Of a stretch of DNA of 11,159 nucleotides, positions 6,208 to 11,159 are shown in pieces (position 1 is the stretch's first letter; each line of letters begins with the position of its first letter). The stretch lies in NCBI GenBank assembly GCA_014728185.1, contig WJMB01000199.1, forward strand, positions 1 to 11,159, given 5' to 3'. The position numbers and the translations under genes were made by a program. The notes under the pieces are model-generated. The model saw only the letters and a program-made list of their open reading frames with translations. It was not told the DNA's origin and did no database searches. Source of the DNA: Candidatus Coatesiibacteriota bacterium. GTDB lineage: Bacteria > RBG-13-66-14.

Positions 6208-7155
6208 ATGAGTCCAAAGCGCAAAGCCGGGTTGGGACGAGGTCTCGACGACCTCATCGGCGACCTGGGCGGGTCGGAAAGCCCGTCCCCCGAGGGCGAG
6301 CTGGCCCTCGGGGTCCTGGAACCCAACCCCTACCAGCCGCGTAAGGATTTTGATCCACGGGCCCTGGAGGCTCTAGCCGCCTCGATCCGCGCCCAGGGTA
6401 TGCTGCAGCCCATCGTGGTGCGGCCCAAGCCCGACGCGCCGGGGCGCTACCAGATCATCGCCGGGGAGCGCCGCTATCGCGCCGCCGAGCTGGCCGGCCT
6501 GGAGCGGGTCCCCGTCCTCGTCCGCGAGGTGGCCGACGGCGACGCCCTGGTGCTGGCGCTCCTGGAGAACCTGCAACGTGAGGACCTGGGTCCCCTCGAG
6601 CTGGCCGCCGGACTCAAGCGGATGGTCGACGACTTCGAGCTGACCCAGAAGGAGCTGGCCCGGGCCCTGGGCGTCTCCCGCTCCCGGGTGGCCAACAGTC
6701 TGCGCCTGCTCAAGCTGCCCGAGCGGGTGCGCGAGTTGCTCTCCGCCGGAGGCCTCAGCGAGGGCCACGCCCGCTGCCTGGCCGGAGTGGACGACGCCGA
6801 ACTGGCCGTGGGACTGGCCGAACTCGTCGTCGAGCGCGGCCTGACGGTGCGCGAGCTGGAGCGGATGGTCGCCGGTGATGTGCGTAACGCGGCGACCCTG
6901 GAGCATGAACCCGAGGAAGCCGTGGCGACGACACCCGACGCGGCCTCCGACGACGCCGACGGGACCGCCGCCGGCGAGTCAGCCGCCGATCATGACCTGC
7001 GCCTCTACTCCGAGGAGCTCCAGCGTCGGCTGGGCACCAAGGTCAACATCTCTCCCCGCGGCGACGGTCGCGGCCGGATCATCATCGAGTATTACTCCGC
7101 CCAGGAGCTGGCCGGGCTCTACGAGCGGTTGACGGGGTCGGAAACCCCGAAGTAA
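6208..7155 (+). CDS. parB: Chromosome-partitioning protein ParB (Spo0J type)
   Basis: A 315-residue CTP-dependent DNA clamp that loads at parS and spreads, and stimulates ParA. The ATG at 6208 is chosen over upstream codons because the family's ParA-contact motif, KAGLGRGLDDLI (6-17), follows at once; the reading frame runs open for 45 more codons upstream but those residues look non-coding. Motifs are NPYQPRK (40-46), GERRYRAA (86-93, CTP-binding box), ENLQRED (120-126), and a helix-turn-helix in LTQKELARALGVSRSRVANSLR (145-166). An acidic linker (230-262) leads to a dimerisation domain (263-315) with LYSEELQRRLGTKV and IIIEYYSAQEL. Length is slightly above that of typical chromosomal ParB (about 280-295) because of the linker. 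The ribosome site is weak. The M23 peptidase gene begins 22 bases downstream. Confidence 0.96.
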   Translation: MSPKRKAGLGRGLDDLIGDLGGSESPSPEGELALGVLEPNPYQPRKDFDPRALEALAASIRAQGMLQPIVVRPKPDAPGRYQIIAGERRYRAAELAGLERVPVLVREVADGDALVLALLENLQREDLGPLELAAGLKRMVDDFELTQKELARALGVSRSRVANSLRLLKLPERVRELLSAGGLSEGHARCLAGVDDAELAVGLAELVVERGLTVRELERMVAGDVRNAATLEHEPEEAVATTPDAASDDADGTAAGESAADHDLRLYSEELQRRLGTKVNISPRGDGRGRIIIEYYSAQELAGLYERLTGSETPK

Positions 7156-7177
7156 CCCCCCCGGCGTTCGGCGACCC

Positions 7178-8041
7178 GTGAAGTCCAAACCCCTCTACGA
7201 GATACACATTATTCCGCGCTCCACGGGCAAACCGCGCCTGTGGTATCTGACGCGCTTCCGCTTCGGGCTGATGATCGCCATCGCCGCGGTGCTGTTGGGC
7301 CTGATCCTCTTCTTGGCCTTCTCCAAGGGCGCCGACGCGATGAAGCTGGCCGAGCTGACCAGCCTGCGCGCCGAGAACGAGCGTCTGCGCGAGGAGCTCG
7401 TCCTCGTCGAGGAGCTGGAGCGTCAGCTCTCCGCCGCCGAGGACATCGAGACACGCCTGCGGGTGATGCTCGGCGAGGAGGTCGCCCGCGACCAGCGCGC
7501 CGAGAGCCAGGAGTTCCTGACCACGGCCCAGCCCTACACCCCCGGAGAGGCCGGTGAACTGGGCGAGACCGTGCCGACGGGCGAGGTCGACTACGGCTTC
7601 GATCCCACCTCGCGCACCGCCGAGCTCGAGGCCTATGTGGCCCAGATGGCCGCGACCAACAACCTGAGCACACCGCGGGGCTGGCCCCTGGGTGGTTGGC
7701 TGACCCGGGGCTTCACCCCCTCGGGAGCCGAGAAACACCTGGGCGTCGACATCGCCGCCGATATCGGGCGCGGCGTGGAATGCACCGCCCCCGGCGTAGT
7801 CGTCTTCGCCGGTGAGGACAGCTACTACGGACTCAAGGTCGTCGTGCGCCACGGCTCCGGCTACAGCACCATTTATGGTCACCTGAGCAAGCTGCTGGTC
7901 GAGGTTGGAGAAACCGTCGAACGGGGTCATCGCCTGGCCCTTTCCGGTAACACCGGTACGAGCACCAACCCGCACCTGCATTACGAGATCCGCCGGGACG
8001 ACGTCCCCCTGGATCCCCAGCCTTTCATGGGCGAACGCTGA
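7178..8041 (+). CDS. Membrane-anchored M23/LytM metallopeptidase, bactofilin-associated type
   Basis: A 287-residue single-pass protein. Residues 1-28 are a short cytoplasmic segment, about 29-48 a membrane helix (FGLMIAIAAVLLGLILFLAF), and 58-100 a probable coiled coil (ELTSLRAENERLREELVLVE). An acidic linker follows, then the M23 domain from about 168. All catalytic residues are present: zinc ligands His187 and Asp191 (HLGVD) and His268 (HLH), with His235 (YGH) and His266 as catalytic histidines. It should therefore be an active endopeptidase cutting peptidoglycan cross-links in the periplasm. Its layout (cytoplasmic tail, membrane helix, coiled coil, LytM) and its position just before a bactofilin gene match LmdC-like partners of bactofilins. 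In that system the cytoplasmic tail contacts the bactofilin filament. Start is GTG with no strong ribosome site. The partner relation is inference from gene order. Confidence 0.92.
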   Translation: MKSKPLYEIHIIPRSTGKPRLWYLTRFRFGLMIAIAAVLLGLILFLAFSKGADAMKLAELTSLRAENERLREELVLVEELERQLSAAEDIETRLRVMLGEEVARDQRAESQEFLTTAQPYTPGEAGELGETVPTGEVDYGFDPTSRTAELEAYVAQMAATNNLSTPRGWPLGGWLTRGFTPSGAEKHLGVDIAADIGRGVECTAPGVVVFAGEDSYYGLKVVVRHGSGYSTIYGHLSKLLVEVGETVERGHRLALSGNTGTSTNPHLHYEIRRDDVPLDPQPFMGER

Positions 8042-8043
8042 CA

Positions 8044-8057
8044 AGATTCCCGAATCT
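8044..8057. promoter_or_regulatory. Perfect 14-bp palindrome ahead of the bactofilin gene
   Basis: AGATTC-CC-GAATCT lies just after the peptidase stop and 22 bases before the bactofilin ATG. The loop of two bases is too tight for a good RNA hairpin, so a protein-binding site is more plausible. No regulator is identified. Confidence 0.35.
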
Positions 8058-8079
8058 CGTTGTTATCACAGGAGGATAG

Positions 8080-8577
8080 ATGAGTAAGAAAGAAAAGTAC
8101 GATCGCGGCTCTTCGGGCGTCCATTCGATTATCGGCGAGGGCTCCTCTTTCGAGGGCAACATCGACGTCGACGGCAGCCTCCGCGTCGACGGCGTCTTCA
8201 AGGGCACGATCAAGTGCGACGCCTTCTATGTCGGCCGCAGCGCCGAGGTGACCGCCGAGATCCAGGCCAACAAGAGCGTGGTCGGCGGCAAGATCAAGGG
8301 CAACCTGGTTTCTCCCATGGAGGTCGTCGTCGAGGAGACGGCCCAGATCATCGGCGACGTGACCACCGAGTCGCTGACGGTCGCCGAGAAGGCCGTTGTC
8401 CACGGCCGCATCGACATGGGCAAGGCCGATGTCTACAAGAACCGCCTCAACGAACTGGGCGGCGGTGCCAAGGGCGCCGACAACGGCAAGCAACACGGCT
8501 CGGACGAGAAGAAAGCCGCCGATAAACACCCCGAGGGTAAAAAGGGCGAGGCCGCCAAGACTCCCGAGAAGAAGTAG
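8080..8577 (+). CDS. Bactofilin (polymerising cytoskeletal protein)
   Basis: A 165-residue protein with strong ribosome site AGGAGG (8070-8075). The bactofilin core (DUF583, right-handed beta-helix) spans about residues 15-115, with the family's repeating turns SIIGEGSSFEGNIDVDGSLR, VDGVFKGTI, GKIKGNLVS, AQIIGDVTT and AVVHGRIDM. A long lysine- and glutamate-rich tail (125-165) follows. Bactofilins form nucleotide-free filaments, often membrane-associated, that localise cell-wall enzymes and, in some species such as Myxococcus, also position ParABS components. Here it lies beside both a LytM peptidase and parAB, which fits either role. Length is normal. A GC-rich hairpin follows the stop. Confidence 0.95.
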   Translation: MSKKEKYDRGSSGVHSIIGEGSSFEGNIDVDGSLRVDGVFKGTIKCDAFYVGRSAEVTAEIQANKSVVGGKIKGNLVSPMEVVVEETAQIIGDVTTESLTVAEKAVVHGRIDMGKADVYKNRLNELGGGAKGADNGKQHGSDEKKAADKHPEGKKGEAAKTPEKK

Positions 8578-8584
8578 CTCCCAC

Positions 8585-8607
8585 GGGGTCGGCGTTTCGC
8601 CGACCCC
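8585..8607 (+). terminator. GC-rich hairpin after the bactofilin gene
   Basis: A perfect 10-bp stem GGGGTCGGCG / CGCCGACCCC with loop TTT starts 7 bases after the stop. It is followed by a C/T run (TCCTCCCCCC) rather than pure T, so termination may be partial or the hairpin may protect the transcript's 3' end. Confidence 0.6.
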
Positions 8608-8622
8608 TCCTCCCCCCATTCC

Positions 8623-9138
8623 ATGCGAAAAACGTTAACAGCGCTGCTCATTCTCCTCTGCGCTCTCGCGGTCTCGGCCAAGCGCCGTGACGGTTGGGAG
8701 CTGGACCTCGGCGGTGTCTCCAGCCTGACCAACCTGGTCGATGGTAATCTCGAGGCCGGTCCCCGGGTCGACTTCGGTTTCTACGACCACCAGTTCTACG
8801 CCGGGGCCAGTCTCTCCTGGCTCTATAACAACCAGCGCGAAGCCGGCGACGTCCTGGCGGCGGTGCGCGCCGGCTGGCGCTTCGAGAGCGCCCGGCGCCC
8901 CGCCTTCTTCTCCGTATTCGCCGAGGCCCAGTACTGGGGCGGCCCCTGGGGCACGATGAAAACCAGCGAAGCCCCTCTCGAGACCGGCATCATCTCCCTC
9001 AACTTTCATCCCGCCGTCAACCTGCGCTTCACCGACTGGCTGGCCTTCGGCATCGAGATGCCCATCGCCTTCCCCATCACCGGCGATAAGCCCGACATCG
9101 ACGTCCAGGCCCGCGTCTTCCTCTACACCTACTTCTAG
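8623..9138 (+). CDS. Small outer-membrane beta-barrel-like protein
   Basis: A 171-residue exported protein. Residues 1-18 form a signal peptide (MRKTLTALLILLCALAVS, cleavage after VSA near residue 19). The mature part is a series of short amphipathic strands such as WELDLGG, VDFGFYDHQFYAGAS, LAAVRAGWRF, AFFSVFAEAQYW, NLRFTDWLAFGIEM and DVQARVFLYTYF. It ends in Phe preceded by alternating aromatic residues, the signature of barrels handled by the BAM complex. The size suits an 8-strand barrel. No named family was recognised. The ATG has no clear ribosome site and lies just after the bactofilin hairpin. The next gene starts 3 bases after its stop, so the two are probably co-transcribed. Confidence 0.65.
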   Translation: MRKTLTALLILLCALAVSAKRRDGWELDLGGVSSLTNLVDGNLEAGPRVDFGFYDHQFYAGASLSWLYNNQREAGDVLAAVRAGWRFESARRPAFFSVFAEAQYWGGPWGTMKTSEAPLETGIISLNFHPAVNLRFTDWLAFGIEMPIAFPITGDKPDIDVQARVFLYTYF

Positions 9139-9141
9139 ACC

Positions 9142-10092
9142 GTGCGCGTCTGCGGCTTCACCTTCGTCCGCAACGCCCTGGTCAACGCCTACCCCGTCTG
9201 CGCCGCCGTTCGCAGCGTCCTGCCCCTCTGCGACGAGTTCCAGCTCGTCGTCGCCGATTCCACCGACGATACCTGGGAGCACCTGAGCCGCGAGTTCGGG
9301 AGCTCGCCCAAGGTCCACCTCTCCCGGGCGCCCTGGGACGAGACCCTGCGCAGCGGCGGCCGCCTGCTGGCCAAACTCACCGACACCGCCCGCGAGCGCT
9401 GCCGCGGCGATTGGGGAGTCTACATCCAGGCCGACGAGGCCCTCCACGAGCGCTGGCATCCCGCCGTACGCGCCTGCCTGGAGCACCACTTGTCCGACCC
9501 CGAGGTCGAGGGCCTGCTCTTCCGCTACCGCCACTTCTACGGTTCCTATGACGTGATCCACACCGGTCGCAAGTGGTACCGCCGCGAGGTGCGGGTGATC
9601 CGCCTGGGAGCCGGCCTGCGCTCCTGGGGCGACGCCATGGGCTTCGAGCACGTCGACGGACGTTTCCCCCGGGTGGTCTGGGCCGCCGACGCCGAGATCT
9701 ACCACTACGGCTGGGCCAGGCCCGCCGAGGAGTTCCGTCGCAAGCAGGAAGCCTTCGACCGGCTCTACACCGCCGATGACGAGCTCCTGCGCCGCCGGTA
9801 CGCCGACGCCCGGCGTCAGGTGTACAAGAACAGCCGCTACCTGGTTCCCTTCACCGGCAGCCACCCCGGGCCGATGCGTCCCGTAGTCGAGGACGCTCCC
9901 GAGGTCGACTGGCCCTCCGGCCCTTACCGCGACCGTCCCTTCCATCGCTTCGTCGAATGCGTCGAGCGCCGCCTCTTCGGCGGCCGGGTGCGCTTCGGCG
10001 AGCCCCGGCACTTCCGCCTGCTGCGCGGCAAGAGCGGCCCCGCCGGATTCCCCGGCCGCCCCCGTCCCTTCGACGAGCCGCCGACGGATTGA
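9142..10092 (+). CDS. GT2-like glycosyltransferase
   Basis: A 316-residue soluble protein with GTG start, 3 bases after the barrel gene. The N-terminus has a GT-A pattern: strand RVCGFTFVRN (2-11), QLVVADSTDDTWEHL (34-48, the donor-binding region) and WGVYIQADEALHE (91-103), whose D98-E99 take the place of the metal-binding DxD. There are no membrane helices. Members of this family transfer a sugar from a nucleotide donor, often to cell-surface polysaccharide or lipid; the acceptor here is unknown. The C-terminal part (about 200-316) is rich in Arg and aromatic residues and unrecognised. It is the last gene of its transcript, ending before a strong terminator. Confidence 0.72.
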   Translation: MRVCGFTFVRNALVNAYPVCAAVRSVLPLCDEFQLVVADSTDDTWEHLSREFGSSPKVHLSRAPWDETLRSGGRLLAKLTDTARERCRGDWGVYIQADEALHERWHPAVRACLEHHLSDPEVEGLLFRYRHFYGSYDVIHTGRKWYRREVRVIRLGAGLRSWGDAMGFEHVDGRFPRVVWAADAEIYHYGWARPAEEFRRKQEAFDRLYTADDELLRRRYADARRQVYKNSRYLVPFTGSHPGPMRPVVEDAPEVDWPSGPYRDRPFHRFVECVERRLFGGRVRFGEPRHFRLLRGKSGPAGFPGRPRPFDEPPTD

Positions 10093-10121
10093 TCTCCCCC
10101 GACAAGACCGATGTCTGTAAC

Positions 10122-10154
10122 AAACAGAGCGGACCGAACGGTCCGCTCTGTTTT
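10122..10154 (+). terminator. Strong intrinsic terminator after the glycosyltransferase gene
   Basis: A perfect 15-bp inverted repeat, AAACAGAGCGGACCG / CGGTCCGCTCTGTTT, surrounds two bases and ends in TTTT. In practice the loop would be GAAC. On the other strand the stem ends in TTTGTT, so it may act in both directions. Confidence 0.88.
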
Positions 10155-10157
10155 CAG

Positions 10158-10222
10158 TAACGCTGCGGCGATTCGAAGGGTTTCCATACTTTACAACCCA
10201 GATCGGGAATCGCATAACGCTG
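10158..10222. repeat. Small hairpin flanked by 8-bp direct repeats
   Basis: TAACGCTG occurs at 10158-10165 and again at 10215-10222. Just inside are GCGATTC (10168-10174) and its complement GAATCGC (10207-10213), enclosing a second stem GGGTT / AACCC (10178-10182 and 10195-10199). Inverted ends bounded by a direct repeat resemble a miniature mobile element with a target duplication, or a structured RNA. Confidence 0.5.
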
Positions 10223-10339
10223 TAGGGTCTGGAAAGTCGTTTGCCCGTAAACCGACGCCAGCCTCTCGCATCACGCCGGGAGTCCTTTGAAAACCCGGCC
10301 TCGCCAATGAAAACGTTCCGCGTCCGGTCCGGGGAGGCG

Positions 10340-10356
10340 TTGGCACGTTTCTTGCA
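10340..10356 (+). promoter_or_regulatory. Sigma-54 (-24/-12) promoter match, rightward
   Basis: TTGGCACGTTTCTTGCA matches the consensus TTGGCACG-N4-TTGCA at every specified base, including the GG and GC pairs at the required spacing. Transcription would start near 10366, run into the second inner arm and then antisense to the 3' end of the MATE gene. No activator site is identified, although the outer 19-bp word lies about 45 bases upstream. Confidence 0.5.
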
Positions 10357-10398
10357 GCAGGGCGGGGCGGCCTTGGTGGAAACAGACGTTCGCTCTCC

Positions 10399-10414
10399 GC
10401 AAGAAACGTGCCAA
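10399..10414 (-). promoter_or_regulatory. Sigma-54 (-24/-12) promoter match, leftward
   Basis: The minus strand reads TTGGCACGTTTCTTGC followed by G, so it matches all but the last, weak position. It faces the rightward copy. Transcription would start near 10388 and run antisense toward the glycosyltransferase gene until the terminator at 10122-10154. Confidence 0.42.
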
Positions 10415-10490
10415 CGCCGGGCGTGGGCGAGGCGGCGGCCGTCGGGAGGAGTTTTCAAAGGACTCCCGGGACGTTCGATCTGCGCCGGGG

Positions 10491-11159
10491 TTAAACCTTG
10501 AGCGCCTTCCACTTGCCGCTGGAGAAGCGCCAGTAGGCCAGACCGGCGCGGAGATAGAACACGAAGGTGGCCAGGCCCCAGAAGCCGACGATGCCCCAGT
10601 CGAAGACTTTGATGGCCAGAAAGCAGGCCGGGATGCGCAGACCCCAGAGGCCGATGATGGACAGGGCCAGGGTCCAGCGGGTATCCCCGGCGCCGCGCAG
10701 GCCGCCGGTCAAGGTCATCAACAGCGCCAATCCGGGCTGCTCGACGGCGGCGATGACGATCAGCAGAGTGCCGAGCTCATGGACCAGGGCGTTGCTGGCG
10801 CCGCTGCCCTCTTTGACGAACAGGCCGACCAGGTCGGAGGCGAAGAGGCTGAACACCACGCCCATGGCTCCCATCAGCATCACGGCGTAGAATGCGGAGC
10901 GGAAGCCGGCCCGCTCGGCGAGCTTGGGCTTGCCGGCGCCCAGGTACTGGCCGACCAGGGTAGTTGAGGCCATGGCCAGACCCCAGCCGGGCATGAAGGA
11001 GATGCTCTCGACGTGGACGCCGACCTGGTGACTGGCCAGGGCCACCGAGCCCAGGCTGGTGATCAGGAAGACGGTGATCAGGTGGCCGAAGCGGAAGACG
11101 CCCTGCTCGACCATCGCCGGGGCGCCGACGTGGAAGATGCGTTTGATGGTCTTCCAGAC
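10491..11159 (-). CDS. MATE-family multidrug/metabolite exporter, C-terminal half (5' end beyond right edge)
   Basis: The frame is open to the window edge; 222 C-terminal residues are visible and the Met at 11114 is internal (VGAPAMVEQ is the start of the second MATE repeat). MATE proteins are 12-helix membrane exporters driven by Na+ or H+ that expel cationic drugs or metabolites. The visible half holds the second six-helix bundle, with family segments HQVGVHVESISFMPGWGLA, TTLVGQYLGAGKPKLAERAG, and GLRGAGDTRW. Hydrophobic stretches include LITVFLITSLGSVALA, FYAVMLMGAMGVVFSLFA, LLIVIAAVEQPGLALLM and LALSIIGLWGLRIPACFLA. The gene ends in KWKALKV near the inverted repeat and shows no terminator of its own unless the repeat serves as one. 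The substrate cannot be told. Confidence 0.9.
   Translation of the reverse strand, partial: VWKTIKRIFHVGAPAMVEQGVFRFGHLITVFLITSLGSVALASHQVGVHVESISFMPGWGLAMASTTLVGQYLGAGKPKLAERAGFRSAFYAVMLMGAMGVVFSLFASDLVGLFVKEGSGASNALVHELGTLLIVIAAVEQPGLALLMTLTGGLRGAGDTRWTLALSIIGLWGLRIPACFLAIKVFDWGIVGFWGLATFVFYLRAGLAYWRFSSGKWKALKV

Larger units (their letters stand above)
10276..10469. repeat. Nested perfect inverted repeat, 194 bp
   Basis: Outer arms of 19 bp, CCGGGAGTCCTTTGAAAAC at 10276-10294 and its exact complement at 10451-10469. Inner arms of 20 bp, GGCGTTGGCACGTTTCTTGC at 10336-10355 and its exact complement at 10399-10418. A further 8-bp pair (GCCTCGCC 10298-10305, GGCGAGGC 10426-10433) lies between. 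The spacers between arms (41 and 32 bases) differ, and the central loop is 43 bases. Read inward from each side it is the same two-word module, so it looks like an inverted duplication. Confidence 0.92.
10093..10490. other. Gene-less convergent intergenic region
   Basis: This is the stretch between the 3' ends of the glycosyltransferase (plus strand) and the MATE gene (minus strand). It holds the terminator, a hairpin flanked by direct repeats (10158-10222), and the nested inverted repeat (10276-10469). The open frame 10241-10501 runs across both repeat arms, has no ribosome site and matches nothing recognisable, so I do not call it a gene. Confidence 0.7.

Noticed and set aside
7133..7149. 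Hairpin CGGGGT/ACCCCG at the end of parB
   Set aside because: It is inside the coding end, short, and has no T-run; not a convincing terminator.
4555..7155. parS site near parAB
   Set aside because: I looked for TGTTTCACGTGAAACA-like sequences in the window. Fragments such as AACTCACGTAACCC (5732 area) and GAACACGTTC (6018 area) lack the symmetric arms.
10241..10501. 86-codon plus-strand frame
   Set aside because: It consists mostly of the nested inverted-repeat DNA, has no ribosome site and no recognisable protein features.
8635..10512. Long minus-strand open frame of 625 codons
   Set aside because: It runs opposite the barrel and glycosyltransferase genes and across the terminator and inverted repeat. 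It is Gly/Ala/Val-rich as expected for the reverse frame of GC-rich genes, with no domain.
1..11159. CRISPR array, tRNA, rRNA, transposase or integrase
   Set aside because: None was seen: no regularly spaced repeats with unique spacers, no cloverleaf with a TTCRA loop, and no recombinase protein motifs.

Overview
The window is GC-rich, gene-dense bacterial chromosome from a Gram-negative-type (two-membrane) cell. The evidence is a lipoprotein with a clear lipobox, a small outer-membrane-barrel-like protein, a periplasmic LytM peptidase and a secreted CsgG-like protein. Coding lines sampled by hand reach about 70 % G+C, and GTG starts are common. I cannot name the phylum. The mix (HgdC-type activator, PD40 lipoprotein, Soj/Spo0J pair, bactofilin) would suit an uncultivated or poorly sampled lineage, but that is inference.

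Layout, left to right. (1) On the minus strand, running off the left edge, is a secreted CsgG/FlgO-like plus von Willebrand A protein. (2) From a shared divergent spacer, an operon on the plus strand begins with a BadF/BadG/BcrA/HgdC-type ATPase and a translationally coupled PD40 (TolB-like propeller) lipoprotein. (3) The chromosome-maintenance block follows: rsmG (gidB), parA and parB. This is the classic gidB-soj-spo0J order often found close to the replication origin. parA and parB are split by about 885 bases of clearly lower G+C DNA that holds T-rich 14-bp tandem repeats, several hairpins and a consensus-like promoter pointing at parB. (4) Downstream of parB lie a membrane-anchored M23/LytM peptidase and a bactofilin, a known pairing in cell-shape control. 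(5) A small outer-membrane-type protein and a GT2-like glycosyltransferase follow, ending in a strong intrinsic terminator. (6) About 400 bases of gene-less DNA come next, with two palindromic structures. (7) The 3' half of a MATE-family transporter gene, on the minus strand, runs off the right edge.

The genes suggest a link between chromosome segregation (ParA, ParB) and cell-envelope shape (LytM peptidase and bactofilin). rsmG is unusual in carrying an in-frame insert with an 84-bp direct repeat.

The most striking non-coding signal is the 194-bp nested inverted repeat at 10276-10469. Its outer arms (19 bp) and inner arms (20 bp) are perfect, and each inner arm contains a full match to the sigma-54 (-24/-12) promoter consensus, so two such promoters would face each other. 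The second is the parA-parB spacer with its iteron-like array. No CRISPR array, tRNA, rRNA, transposase or consensus parS site was seen.
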